Positions 36,657 to 45,165 of a stretch of 64,000 bases of DNA are shown here, one piece after another. Source of the stretch: Filimonas sp. (lineage in GTDB: Bacteria > Bacteroidota > Bacteroidia > Chitinophagales > Chitinophagaceae); contig JAFKHH010000011.1 in NCBI GenBank assembly GCA_017306865.1, positions 1,054,001 to 1,118,000 of the forward strand, in the 5' to 3' direction. The notes under the pieces were generated by a model that was not told where the DNA came from, searched no databases, and worked only from the letters and a program-made list of their open reading frames with translations. Position numbers and translations under genes: made by a program. Positions within the stretch are counted from its first letter, which is position 1, and the number at the start of each line of letters is the position of its first letter.

Positions 36657-38120
36657 ATGAACTACTACCTGGGTATAGATATTGGTACTTCTTTTACAAA
36701 AGCTGTTGCTTTCGACGCAGAAGGTGGCATTGTTGCATCCCTTTCTGCCGGTTATACGATACAGCATCCGCAGCCAAGGTATAGCGAGCAAGATCCTGTA
36801 GCTATTCTCGATGCTGTTATTACGCTTATAAATGCGGTTACGAATGAATTGGGCACACCTGCATTCATCTCTTTCAGTGCAGCCATGCACAGCCTCATAT
36901 TAATAGATAAAGAGGGCGCGCCGCTAACGCAGTGCATTATATGGGCAGATAACAGGGCTGTGAACGAGGCCGCACAACTACGGGAAAGCGAGCGTGCTTC
37001 GGCCTTTTACCAACAGACGGGTGTACCAATACATCCCATGTCTCCTCTTTGTAAGCTGCTATGGTTTAGAGAGAATGAACCGGGACTCTTTCAAAGTGCG
37101 TACAAATTCATCGGTATAAAAGAGTTTGTATTTTATCATCTCACAGGTCAGTACGTCATTGACAGCTCCTGTGCATCCGCTACCGGTTTGTTTGATATAC
37201 ATACCTTACAATGGAGTAATGACGTACTGCAATATGCGGGTATAGCCAAAGAAAGATTGGCTACAATAGTTCCGGCTACACATGTAATTCCATTCCCTGC
37301 GCAAAACAATAGGGTGCTATTGCAAAAAGATGTGTCCTTAGTATTGGGCGCAAGCGATGGTGCGCTTGCTAACGTAGGCTCGGGTGCTACAGCGTCGCAT
37401 ATAATGGCAGTAAGTATTGGAACCAGTAACGCTGCACGTGTGATGGTAAATGCTCCTGTTACAGATGTGCAGATGCGCACCTTTTGTTATCACGTAAAGG
37501 GCAGCCAATATATTGCCGGTGGCGCCAGTAACAATGGTGCTGTCGTATTGCAGTGGTTAAAGGAATCTATTTTGAATACAAGGGAAAGCTATGAGACGCT
37601 GTTTGATGAAGCGGCGAATGTGCCGGCTGGTAGCGACGGATTATTGTTTTTGCCCTATATCCTTGGCGAGCGTGCGCCTATCTGGAACGCACATGCAAAA
37701 GGCGTATTTATGGGGGTGGGTATTCAGCATACACATGCGCATCTGCTGCGTGCTGCTATGGAGGGAGTGATCAGTGTATCTTACAGCATAGGTAAAATAT
37801 TGGCAGAGAAAAAGGAGATAACAGAAATACATGCTTCCGGTGGTTTTACCAAAACGCCGTTGTGGGTGCAGATGCTGGCAGATATGTTTGACAGGAAGGT
37901 GATTGTGTCTGAGAATGGTGAAAGCGCCGCTTTAGGCGCTGTGATAGTTGGTGCGGAAGCATTGGCATTACCCTTTATGAACAAACAAGTTGCCGGAGAA
38001 GTGTATGTGCCGGTAAAAGAGCAGCATGTAGCTGCATTACAGAGATTTCAAGCGTTTGAACGCCTATATACTTTGCTGAAAAATGAATTTAATTCTACAT
38101 TGCCTGCTTCAACTGAATAA
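36657..38120 (+). CDS. gntK: FGGY family kinase, probable gluconokinase
   Basis: The 487-residue protein begins with GIDIGTSFTK (ATP-binding Asp8-x-Gly10-Thr11). GVPIHPMSPLCKLLW is characteristic of FGGY gluconokinases, and GGASNNGAVVLQW and ASGGFTKTPLWVQMLADMF support the family. It would make 6-phosphogluconate from gluconate in the cytoplasm. The gene that follows by one base codes for a gluconolactonase-like protein, which strengthens gluconate over xylulose as substrate. The GntK designation is used here in the FGGY (not the small GntK/IdnK) sense. Confidence 0.85.
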   Translation: MNYYLGIDIGTSFTKAVAFDAEGGIVASLSAGYTIQHPQPRYSEQDPVAILDAVITLINAVTNELGTPAFISFSAAMHSLILIDKEGAPLTQCIIWADNRAVNEAAQLRESERASAFYQQTGVPIHPMSPLCKLLWFRENEPGLFQSAYKFIGIKEFVFYHLTGQYVIDSSCASATGLFDIHTLQWSNDVLQYAGIAKERLATIVPATHVIPFPAQNNRVLLQKDVSLVLGASDGALANVGSGATASHIMAVSIGTSNAARVMVNAPVTDVQMRTFCYHVKGSQYIAGGASNNGAVVLQWLKESILNTRESYETLFDEAANVPAGSDGLLFLPYILGERAPIWNAHAKGVFMGVGIQHTHAHLLRAAMEGVISVSYSIGKILAEKKEITEIHASGGFTKTPLWVQMLADMFDRKVIVSENGESAALGAVIVGAEALALPFMNKQVAGEVYVPVKEQHVAALQRFQAFERLYTLLKNEFNSTLPASTE

Positions 38121-38121
38121 T

Positions 38122-39030
38122 ATGATGCAGGTAAAGCGCTCTAAATATCTTCTGATTGTTGTTGCTTTTTTCTTGTCTCACTCACTCTTTGCGCAATGGG
38201 ATAGCGCAGGGCTAGTAACGTCGGGTGCAAAGCCGGTGCTGATCTCCAGGCAGTTTACTTTTACAGAAGGTCCCGCGCCGGATAAAAAGGGGAATATCTA
38301 CTTCACAGATCAGCCGAATAACCAGATATGGAAATACGATACAGAAGGTAAGTTGTCTTTATTCATGGACAGCGCCGGGCGATCAAACGGTTTGTATATT
38401 GATAAGAAAGGAAACATTATAGCATGTGCAGATGCAAAGAATGAACTGTGGTCTATCTCGCCCAATAAGGAAGTAAAAGTATTGGTCAATAATTATGAAG
38501 GCCATTTGCTAAATGGCCCTAATGACTTGTGGATAGACAGGAAGGGTGGTATTTATTTTACAGATCCTTACTACCAGCGTAAATACTGGACAAGGCAGGC
38601 TACGGAACTGGATGGTATGAAAGTGTATTACCTCGCACCTAAAGCGAGGGTTCCTGTTATTGTAGTCAGTACTATGAGTAAGCCGAATGGCATAGTAGGA
38701 ACTAAAGATGGTAAGACATTGTATGTGGCAGATATAAAAGAAGGCGTGATCAATCGCTTTGCGATTCATAAAGATGGTAGCCTTTCGGAGAAGGAATTGT
38801 TTGTACCGCAAGGTGCGGATGGCATTACGCTGGATGCAAAGGGCAATCTTTATTTGTGTGGAAATGGTGTTACGGTGTATAATAATGAGGGGAGGAAAAT
38901 TGCGCATATAGATATACCGGAAAAGTGGACAGCCAATGCCTGCTTCGGCGGAAAGAACCGCAATATTTTATTTATGACTGCTTCCACAACTGTTTATACG
39001 TTGGAGATGAATGTGAAGGGGATTGAGTGA
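38122..39030 (+). CDS. Exported SMP-30/gluconolactonase-like protein
   Basis: The start ATG at 38122 is one base after the stop of the kinase gene, so the two are translationally coupled. The 302-residue product has a signal peptide (ending SLFAQ) and a six-bladed propeller with the family metal ligands in FTEGPAPD (Glu), NGPNDLW (Asn) and GADGITLD (Asp). SMP-30/gluconolactonase proteins open sugar lactones. Together with the kinase this gives lactone to gluconate (outside the cytoplasm) to 6-phosphogluconate. A gluconate importer is not seen in the window. Confidence 0.9.
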   Translation: MMQVKRSKYLLIVVAFFLSHSLFAQWDSAGLVTSGAKPVLISRQFTFTEGPAPDKKGNIYFTDQPNNQIWKYDTEGKLSLFMDSAGRSNGLYIDKKGNIIACADAKNELWSISPNKEVKVLVNNYEGHLLNGPNDLWIDRKGGIYFTDPYYQRKYWTRQATELDGMKVYYLAPKARVPVIVVSTMSKPNGIVGTKDGKTLYVADIKEGVINRFAIHKDGSLSEKELFVPQGADGITLDAKGNLYLCGNGVTVYNNEGRKIAHIDIPEKWTANACFGGKNRNILFMTASTTVYTLEMNVKGIE

Positions 39031-39091
39031 ATACAAAGTACGAGGTACTAAGTACGAAGTATAAAGTATTAAGAATAGATTCTTCTGCGCA

Positions 39092-39125
39092 AATCCTGAC
39101 AGGTCTTTAAGACCTGTCAGGATTA
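39092..39125. terminator. Palindromic hairpin, family F copy 2
   Basis: AATCCTGACAGGTCTT, TA centre, and complement: the same 16-bp arm as at 36416-36447, 2.7 kb away. Both copies follow plus-strand genes of the phosphatase/gluconate region. Confidence 0.7.
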
Positions 39126-39220
39126 ATTTATACATAGATGAAGTATATGCTGCTGATGAACGGAGCGTCGCAAGTAAAGATGACCAGGGCGATACTGCTG
39201 GTTAAATAATATTCTAAAAA

Positions 39221-39254
39221 AGGAAGCGTCTCACAATATTGTGAGACGCTTCCT
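39221..39254. terminator. Bidirectional terminator palindrome
   Basis: AGGAAGCGTCTCACAAT and its exact complement abut to give a 34-bp perfect palindrome with A-run before and T-run after. It lies between convergent genes and probably ends both transcripts. Confidence 0.85.
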
Positions 39255-39296
39255 TTTTATACTTCGTACTTAGTACCTCGTAGTTTGTACTTTAAC

Positions 39297-40562
39297 TTAG
39301 GCTTCCATCATTGCCGGTGCTTCTGCTGGCGCTTTCTTGTTCATTTTGTCGCGAACCAGTTTGCTTACACGGTACACCATATAGATACAAGGAATGGTGA
39401 GTACAACCATTACATAACCTACAATATCATAGTGTTTCAATGGGCTGGTTTCTGTTTCTTTTACTACGATGAGCCCGGCAATAGCAGCAGCTACGCCGCC
39501 TGCTATTTGTTGCAGCGATGCGTTGATGCTCATAAAGGCGCCTCTGTCTGCCATATCAGGAACGGCAGAAGTGAGGGTAGTAGCAGGAACCATACGGCCT
39601 AATACACCTGCCATCATCAGTATGTTTAATATAACGATGATAGCGAAAGGAGCGGGTGTCAGGTTAGTGTACACGACTACCATCACCATTAAAAACAATG
39701 AGCAGTAGGAGAATAGTTTAAACTTGTCCATCCTGTCACTGAGCTTACCGGCTATCGGCATAATTACGAGAGAACCAAGGCCAGACGCCATAAACAACCA
39801 CATGAGGTCTTCCTGCCTGATGTGCAGGTTATTTACTGCAAAGGCGCTACCGAAAGGCATCATCATAAAGCCACCTATTGATAGCAGGGCTGTTGCTAAG
39901 AAGCCTATGCGATAGTTGCGTTTCTTAAACGTATGCCACAAGTGTGTTAGTGCTGTTTTGTCGTGCTGTATGGCAAGGTGTGCTGTTACCGGTTTCATCT
40001 TTATTAAAATAACCAGCGCAATCACTGTTGCAAGCCCAACCACCATTAAGAACGGCGCTTCCCAACCCCATGTATCAGCGAAGTACAGGCTGATAGGGAT
40101 GCCTAGAACCTGGCTTGCGCCAAAGCCCATCTGGATAAAGCCCATAGCACGTCCGCGTTGTTCCAGTTTAAAGAGGTCTGTAATGATCGCCATAGAAATA
40201 GAGCCGATCACACCGCCGAATAAACCTGTTACAATACGTGCAGCAACCAGCATTACGTAGGTATGCGCAAGGCCACAGCATAAGGTGCCGAGAATAAAGC
40301 CGCAGTAAAAGAATAATAAGAGTTTTTTTCTGTCGAAACGATCTGCAAAACCTGCTGTAAGCAAACCGGAAATACCGGCGCTGAAAGCATAGGCAGAAAC
40401 GACAATGCTGAATTGATTTGGTTTTAAATGCATCGATTTCATCAGCAAGTCTCCCAGCGGAGACATGATCATAAAGTCAAGGATCACGGAAAACTGGGTG
40501 AGCGCCAGTAGTGTGATCGCAAGCTTCTGATATGATGAAAACGGAACGGTCTGTTGTTTCAT
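39297..40562 (-). CDS. MFS transporter, drug/arabinose-efflux type
   Basis: The 421-residue protein has about twelve membrane segments with the DHA1-type motif ADRFDRKKLL between segments 2 and 3 and RIVTGLFGG in segment 4. It is the last gene of a three-gene minus-strand group: TetR regulator, a 74-residue protein, and this transporter, with gaps of about 5 and 30 bp. That context fits a TetR-controlled efflux system responding to a small toxic compound. The substrate is unknown. Confidence 0.9.
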   Translation of the reverse strand: MKQQTVPFSSYQKLAITLLALTQFSVILDFMIMSPLGDLLMKSMHLKPNQFSIVVSAYAFSAGISGLLTAGFADRFDRKKLLLFFYCGFILGTLCCGLAHTYVMLVAARIVTGLFGGVIGSISMAIITDLFKLEQRGRAMGFIQMGFGASQVLGIPISLYFADTWGWEAPFLMVVGLATVIALVILIKMKPVTAHLAIQHDKTALTHLWHTFKKRNYRIGFLATALLSIGGFMMMPFGSAFAVNNLHIRQEDLMWLFMASGLGSLVIMPIAGKLSDRMDKFKLFSYCSLFLMVMVVVYTNLTPAPFAIIVILNILMMAGVLGRMVPATTLTSAVPDMADRGAFMSINASLQQIAGGVAAAIAGLIVVKETETSPLKHYDIVGYVMVVLTIPCIYMVYRVSKLVRDKMNKKAPAEAPAMMEA

Positions 40563-40592
40563 AAAAATTAATAATTGTTGTTGGGTAAAAAA

Positions 40593-40820
40593 CTAGTCTG
40601 TCAGTTCTGCGCAATCGTAGTTGCATTCAGATAACAGATCGATGATGTCTGCGGGCTTTAAATGCCTGGATATTACCCGCAATACACAGTCTACATCTGC
40701 CTGGTCAACATTCCACTCATCGATCAGCTCGTGTTTGTCAAGCACATCTTTGACAAACGTGATATCACGCGGTGTGGAAATATTGGTTTTGAAGATGAGG
40801 ATGTGGTCCAGTGAATTCAT
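40593..40820 (-). CDS. 74-residue protein, ferredoxin-like fold predicted
   Basis: From the ATG at 40820 the product is MNSLDHILIFKTNI and on, with a beta-alpha-beta-beta-alpha-beta pattern like heavy-metal-associated domains but without CxxC; it has single cysteines in DCVLRVI, SECNYDCAEL. The same kind of small protein is often found near TetR genes in Bacteroidota, to my recollection. It may bind a ligand or metal for the flanking transporter. The longer start at 40844 is less likely. Function is unknown. Confidence 0.65.
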   Translation of the reverse strand: MNSLDHILIFKTNISTPRDITFVKDVLDKHELIDEWNVDQADVDCVLRVISRHLKPADIIDLLSECNYDCAELTD

Positions 40821-40849
40821 AACGGCTACATTTTGGTTAAACAAAAGGG

Positions 40850-41440
40850 TTACTTACTCAAAGCTTTCATTACGTATTCAAATGTTTCTTTCATGAGTTT
40901 TTGTGAAAAGGAAAATTTTTTGCCGCCAAGACTTTGCCCTTCATTGTGAAAACGTATCAACGAATACAATGGAGAGAAGGCTATGGACCAATACACTTCC
41001 AGCGGCATTTTATTGACTTCCCCGTTTTTTACTGCGTTCTCCATAAAACTACCCATCGCTTTCTGAAATTCAGCAGAAATGGTCTTCACCATTTTCTCTT
41101 TATAAGCAGAGCTGCGGAGCTGTTCAAAAAATGCTGTGCCTATGTGGTTGTTCAGCATATATTTTGACCTGTTTTTCCATTGTATCCAAAGCCCTTCGCG
41201 GAAAGACATGGTAGGGTCAAACCCGTCAAGGGTAGTTTGCGTCATCTTGAGCCCTTCTTCCTGGCTGATGCTGGTCAGCAGATCATCCTTATCCTTATAA
41301 TAGATATAGATTGTAGCGGGTGAAACACCTGCTGCCTTCGCCAGCCTGTTAATGCCGAAATTGTCCAGTCCTTCATTCGCCACCATTTCGATAGCTTTCT
41401 CTTTGATAGCGCGGATTTTATTTTCGTCTCTTGGTCTCAT
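40850..41440 (-). CDS. TetR/AcrR family regulator
   Basis: The 196-residue protein has the TetR HTH (FGINRLAKAAGVSPATIYIYYKDKDDLL, about residues 22-50) and a helical ligand-binding part. A TATCTTTG box (41446-41453, minus) ends 5 bp before the ATG, giving a nearly leaderless mRNA. It heads the operon with the 74-residue protein and MFS transporter and probably represses it. Confidence 0.92.
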   Translation of the reverse strand: MRPRDENKIRAIKEKAIEMVANEGLDNFGINRLAKAAGVSPATIYIYYKDKDDLLTSISQEEGLKMTQTTLDGFDPTMSFREGLWIQWKNRSKYMLNNHIGTAFFEQLRSSAYKEKMVKTISAEFQKAMGSFMENAVKNGEVNKMPLEVYWSIAFSPLYSLIRFHNEGQSLGGKKFSFSQKLMKETFEYVMKALSK

Positions 41441-41828
41441 GGCTGCAAAGATAAGTGAGCATTTGCTTATTTATAAAATTTTTGAAGAAAAATATGATGA
41501 ATGATGATTTGAGATGCAATGCGGGAGGTAAGCGTGAATCGTGAGACGGCAATCGTGAATAACTTATCCCCCAATAACAACAATTAAACAATGTAGCCGT
41601 ATAACAATTTATCCATTTCCAACCCCCAACCTTTCATCTCGCCTAATAACCACTTATCATTAACCAGTGTTAGGCTTTGGTTAAATGGAGGGAAATGCTT
41701 GACAATACGAAATAAACCGTAGTAAATTGCGTTTAGAAATTTGATACAAACCCTTTTATCCAGGGTGGATTATAATCAGTATTAAGTCTCCCTTCTTGCA
41801 CGTGAGTTGAACAAATAAAAACTCATGT
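41441..41828. repeat. Gap with family C and family K repeats
   Basis: The 388-bp gap between divergent genes has no gene. It contains a single family C copy (41531-41558, GTGAATCGTGAGACGGCAAT), then AACAACAATTAAACAATG-type family K sequence (about 41577-41615), as in the interior of the 16-kb palindrome. Confidence 0.6.
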
Positions 41829-42257
41829 ATGAAAAAGATCCTTTTATTATTGGCAATGGCCGTAGCAACATATAGCTACGCAGGCCCACGCTCCATTCAG
41901 CAAAAACTGGCTGAAGATTTTCCAAATGCAAGTAATGTGCAATGGTACAATGATGATAACGGCTACACAGCCTACTTCTCTACGCCACAGGCACGTGTAA
42001 GAGTGTATTACGACAAGGACCAGAAATTCCTTTATGCACTTAAGTATTATACTGCAAAGGAATTACCACTAAACATTGTACGCAATGCTACTCAAAAGTA
42101 TTCCGGCTACACTATTAAAACGGTAACCGAAATGACAACCGATGAAAGCACCAAGTACGAATTGTTACTGGAAAACGAGACAACGTTTAAGAAAGTGATG
42201 TTCTATGCTGATGGCTCTACTGAAGTGTTGCAGAAAATGACGAAGCAGGCGCAGTAG
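41829..42257 (+). CDS. Secreted PepSY/BLIP-like small protein
   Basis: The 142-residue protein has a signal peptide (about 1-19, YSYAG). The mature part has the repeating pattern of beta-lactamase-inhibitor-like PepSY (DUF2874-type) proteins: FPNASNVQWYNDDNGYTAYF and VRNATQKYSGYTIKTVTEM. Such proteins are abundant in the periplasm of Bacteroidota; their ligands are unknown. It is followed by an imperfect terminator-like stem and stands alone. Confidence 0.78.
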   Translation: MKKILLLLAMAVATYSYAGPRSIQQKLAEDFPNASNVQWYNDDNGYTAYFSTPQARVRVYYDKDQKFLYALKYYTAKELPLNIVRNATQKYSGYTIKTVTEMTTDESTKYELLLENETTFKKVMFYADGSTEVLQKMTKQAQ

Positions 42258-42274
42258 GGTACTCTGTGTGTTAT

Positions 42275-42367
42275 TAAGGGCACAGGGGAAAGTTGGGTAA
42301 GTATATAAAGTTTATATGGTATATAAGTTTATATAGTTGCAAACTTGCTCCTGTGCCTTTTTTTGTG
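42275..42367 (+). terminator. Imperfect long terminator stem
   Basis: GGGCACAGGGGAAAGTTGG (about 42277-42295) pairs imperfectly with CAAACTTGCTCCTGTGCC (about 42340-42358), with a T-run after. The 45-bp AT-rich loop itself contains TATATAAG and TTATATAG repeats. Confidence 0.55.
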
Positions 42368-42427
42368 TTCACTGCATTATCATTATTGCCGAATTCAGTT
42401 CAATGGCTTATATAATTATAAGCTTTT

Positions 42428-42641
42428 ATTTGTCTACCGACGGTGTTACTTTTTGTCTTGATACAAAAAGTAACCAAAAAGATCAAGGCTGCAGAAAAGC
42501 AGGCTAAAAATTGTGCTGCCCACCGAAATCCATTGAACTCGCCGCTTGCAGCGTGAATAAGTAAGTTGCGCCTGGCTCAGACAGCAATGGATTTTTCCGG
42601 CGTTCATCCCAATTTTCTTAACGCAGCTTTTCTGAGGCCGA
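42428..42641 (-). repeat. Family G 214-bp element, copy 2
   Basis: Reverse-complement copy of 26723-26936, same length. Here it starts ATTTGTCTACCGACGG and ends CTGAGGCCGA. It fills much of the 42258-42796 gap, in which no gene is seen. Both copies lie downstream of plus-strand genes but in opposite orientation. Confidence 0.85.
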
Positions 42642-42796
42642 ATGCTTTTTACTATAATTAACTACCTGTGTCTCGTAGTGTATTTTAGCCGGATAGTAAT
42701 GATAACGTTTATAAAATATACGCTTGTATCTTTTTTACGCCTTTCTTAAACCGTATCTCCTTTAGCTACATTATATACTCTATATACATCTAAGTC

Positions 42797-43192
42797 TTAT
42801 TGCTCAAATATATAACGCAGCTTTTCTACGGTAAATGGTTTTTGAATAAAATAGAACAAACCTTTAGCCACCCATTCGGGGTCCGGAGTGGTATATTCTG
42901 GCATTGGCATGGCAGACGTCAATATAAATCTTGGACAGGTTTCGCCCCGCTGGCGGTGTTCATTGTAGATAATATCTGCTACTTCATACCCGTTTCTGCC
43001 TGGCATGTTTATATCCAGTACAATCATATCCGGGTGCATTACAGATATTTCATCAAGCGCCTCTTCGCCATTGGTAGCAACCAATGCCTCGTGGCCTAAA
43101 AAACCAATCATTCGTTGTACAATAAATCTTGTTACGGCATCATCTTCGGCAACCAGGATCCGCAATTGTTTTTGAACATCCATTTGGCTCAT
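42797..43192 (-). CDS. Single-domain response regulator
   Basis: The 131-residue protein is a CheY-like receiver only: acidic pair in VAEDD (16-18), phospho-acceptor Asp60 in IVLDINMPG, Thr92/Ser93 and Lys118 in QKPF. It lacks an output domain. No histidine kinase is nearby, so it may take phosphate from a hybrid kinase elsewhere. MDV at 43183 is another possible start. A PAP2 gene follows in the same direction upstream on the strand, 158 bp away, with no obvious link. Confidence 0.9.
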   Translation of the reverse strand: MSQMDVQKQLRILVAEDDAVTRFIVQRMIGFLGHEALVATNGEEALDEISVMHPDMIVLDINMPGRNGYEVADIIYNEHRQRGETCPRFILTSAMPMPEYTTPDPEWVAKGLFYFIQKPFTVEKLRYIFEQ

Positions 43193-43349
43193 TTACGTTT
43201 TTGATACATAATTGTTCCGGGAATTTTCAAATAAGCGGTATGGATGATAGTCTTCTCTGGAGTATGAATTATATCAGGAGGTTGGTTAAAAGTATAAAAA
43301 AAATCAATTCATTTATTTTAATTCTCCTTAAACCTGGTGTACCTGGAGA

Positions 43350-44180
43350 TCACAAGCCCACATTTACCGTCAGGCCGGAAGCGCCGGGTGTATAATAAGG
43401 GGCAAAAGAAATATTTTGATGTTTATCCTTTATGCGATGTAGTTCTGGGACCAGTATGCCGCTGACTGCGCCGGAAATAAAACCTGCAATTACATCTGTT
43501 TTAAAATGTCTGCCTGCCTTCATCCGGTAATAACCTACAATAGCAGGAGGTACGGCTGCTGCGCCATAGATCAGTATCCTGTTCCAGCCTTTGATATGAT
43601 TATAGTCTGTAAATACCTTAGCTGCAAAAAAAGTTGCAGTGGTACTAAAGCCCATGTGGCCGCTGAAAAATGAATTGCTCTTACCATCGCCGGTCCTGTC
43701 TGCCATACTCACACCCGGGTTGTAAGTAAGCGGTCTTGGCCTGCGTACTGCAAACGCAGCCCCAAAATAAATGGCATTGTCCATGGCATGGGCCACCATA
43801 TACATGGTCAGCAGGTCAAGCCAGTCCTTCCTGATCTTTTTGTCAAACAACATTAGCGCCGGTGACACAACCGATATATTTAGAAACAGGTCTGATGTCT
43901 TTTGCGCACTTGCAAAATGCGATGGGTCATTGAAGGCAATTGGTCTGTCAAAAGCATTAATATCGTTTGGGTTTAACCGCAGTACATCGCTTTCAGACAT
44001 ATAGGAGGTCCGCCCTAATGCTTTGAAGCCAAGATTGGAGAGGCCAATGCAGGCAATGGAAGAGGGTAGCTCGTAGCCTAGGCGCACACGGTATATTTTC
44101 TTGTGCCGGGTACTATCGCTTTGCGAAAAAGAGGCAAAACAATTTAAAAGAACCAGGAGAATAAGCAGTGTTTTTTTCAT
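43350..44180 (-). CDS. PAP2-family membrane or exported phosphatase
   Basis: The 276-residue protein has a signal peptide (ending ASFSQ) and the three PAP2 motifs: RRPRPL, FFSGHMGFS and YYRMKAGRHFKTDV. It is of the type with an N-terminal signal and few membrane segments, ending in a short beta-like tail (ASGLTVNVGL) that suggests outer-membrane or periplasmic placement. Such enzymes act on phosphatidic acid, undecaprenyl pyrophosphate or lipid A phosphates. The substrate cannot be read here. A possible -7 box TATATTTG is at 44197-44204. Confidence 0.9.
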   Translation of the reverse strand: MKKTLLILLVLLNCFASFSQSDSTRHKKIYRVRLGYELPSSIACIGLSNLGFKALGRTSYMSESDVLRLNPNDINAFDRPIAFNDPSHFASAQKTSDLFLNISVVSPALMLFDKKIRKDWLDLLTMYMVAHAMDNAIYFGAAFAVRRPRPLTYNPGVSMADRTGDGKSNSFFSGHMGFSTTATFFAAKVFTDYNHIKGWNRILIYGAAAVPPAIVGYYRMKAGRHFKTDVIAGFISGAVSGILVPELHRIKDKHQNISFAPYYTPGASGLTVNVGL

Positions 44181-44248
44181 AAACAGGTGTAATTTACAAA
44201 TATATTGTACGTGGTATAGCCAAATTCAAATAACTACCCATCACGACT

Positions 44249-44911
44249 ATGAAAATAAAGGCTATTGTAACAGGTGCTACCGGCATGGTGGGAGAGGGCG
44301 TTCTGCATGAATGCCTCAATCACCCTGATGTGGAAGCCGTATTGGTGATCAACAGGCGGCCATGTGGTATGACCCATCCTAAATTGAAAGAAATCGTTCA
44401 CGAAGATTTTTTCAATATGCGAAATATTGCCGGCGATTTAGAAGGGTACAACGCCTGCTATTTTTGTCTGGGCATGTCATCTGTGGGCGTGGCACACGAG
44501 GTCTACTACAGAACTACCTATACGCTTACACTTTATTTTGCGGAGCTGCTAAGCAGGCTCAATCCCGACATGACTTTCTGTTATGTATCAGGTGTGGGAA
44601 CAGATAGTACAGAGAAAGGAAAATATCATTGGGCGCGCGTGAAGGGGAAGACGGAAAATGACCTGATGAAATTGCCTTTTAAACAAGTATTTGCATTTCG
44701 CCCCGGGTTAATGAAGCCCACCAAAGGGTTGAAGCGCGCACATAAGTTGTACGCTTACCTGGGTTGGGTTTTCCCTATAATAAAATTGTTTTCCAAAACC
44801 AGTTTTGTAACACTGAAAGAAGTAGGGCTTGCTATGATCAACGTAACCTTGCATGGCTATGCAGAAAAGATCATCTATCCGAAAGATATAATTGCATTAA
44901 GTAAGAGTTGA
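44249..44911 (+). CDS. NAD(P)-binding Rossmann protein, epimerase/HTATIP2-like
   Basis: The 220-residue protein starts with the dinucleotide-binding motif GATGMVGEG (about residues 8-16). Later features are NRRPCG, a catalytic-like YVSGVGTDSTEKG and FRPGLMKP, typical of atypical short-chain dehydrogenases of the HTATIP2/NmrA type. An active-site YxxxK is not clear. Substrate is unknown; it is divergent from PAP2. Confidence 0.8.
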   Translation: MKIKAIVTGATGMVGEGVLHECLNHPDVEAVLVINRRPCGMTHPKLKEIVHEDFFNMRNIAGDLEGYNACYFCLGMSSVGVAHEVYYRTTYTLTLYFAELLSRLNPDMTFCYVSGVGTDSTEKGKYHWARVKGKTENDLMKLPFKQVFAFRPGLMKPTKGLKRAHKLYAYLGWVFPIIKLFSKTSFVTLKEVGLAMINVTLHGYAEKIIYPKDIIALSKS

Positions 44912-44944
44912 AATTTAAGAATGAATGCCGTTTACGGAAGAAAA

Positions 44945-45020
44945 TTTTCAATGCCCAATGCTCAATTGTCAACGCTCAATTGAATATTGGGCATTGTCTG
45001 TTGAAAATTGAGCATTATAC
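44945..45020. repeat. Hairpin of CAATGCCCAAT type
   Basis: TCAATGCCCAATGCTCAATT and ATTGGGCATTG sequences form an imperfect inverted set (about 44949-45015) with internal GCTCAATTG repeats. It lies between convergent genes and may terminate both. Downstream, 45098-45130 holds a right-hand end of a family A element (ACAGGTCGGGAGACCTGCGC) with a degenerate left side, then a family D copy at 45136-45170. Confidence 0.6.
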
Positions 45021-45097
45021 CTGCTTGCTTGTTACTGCTGTTGTCATTGAAAATACACTTGCTTAGCCCAGTGTTTATATGCGCAAGAGAAGTAATA

Positions 45098-45130
45098 AAA
45101 AAACACAGGTCGGGAGACCTGCGCTAGTTA
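45098..45130. repeat. Family A right end (decayed copy)
   Basis: ACACAGGTCGGGAGACCTGC and CGCTAGT match the right-hand hairpin of family A. The left end is hardly recognisable (CTTGTTACTG near 45026), so this is probably an old copy. Confidence 0.6.
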
Positions 45131-45165
45131 TTATTCATCTCAAATCTTACATTTCAAATTTCAAA

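Larger units (their letters stand above)
39033..39288. repeat. Nested palindrome: family J arms, two hairpins inside
   Basis: A 33-bp inverted repeat (39033-39065 and 39256-39288, one mismatch; contains GAGGTACTAAGTACG and complement) starts 3 bp after the gluconolactonase stop. Inside are the family F palindrome (39092-39125) and a terminator palindrome (39221-39254). The right arm ends 9 bp before the stop codon of the convergent MFS gene. Confidence 0.85.

Noticed and set aside
39285-39602. Plus-strand frame opposite the MFS gene
   Set aside because: Shadow of the coding strand, rich in Cys/His/Tyr, with no start context.
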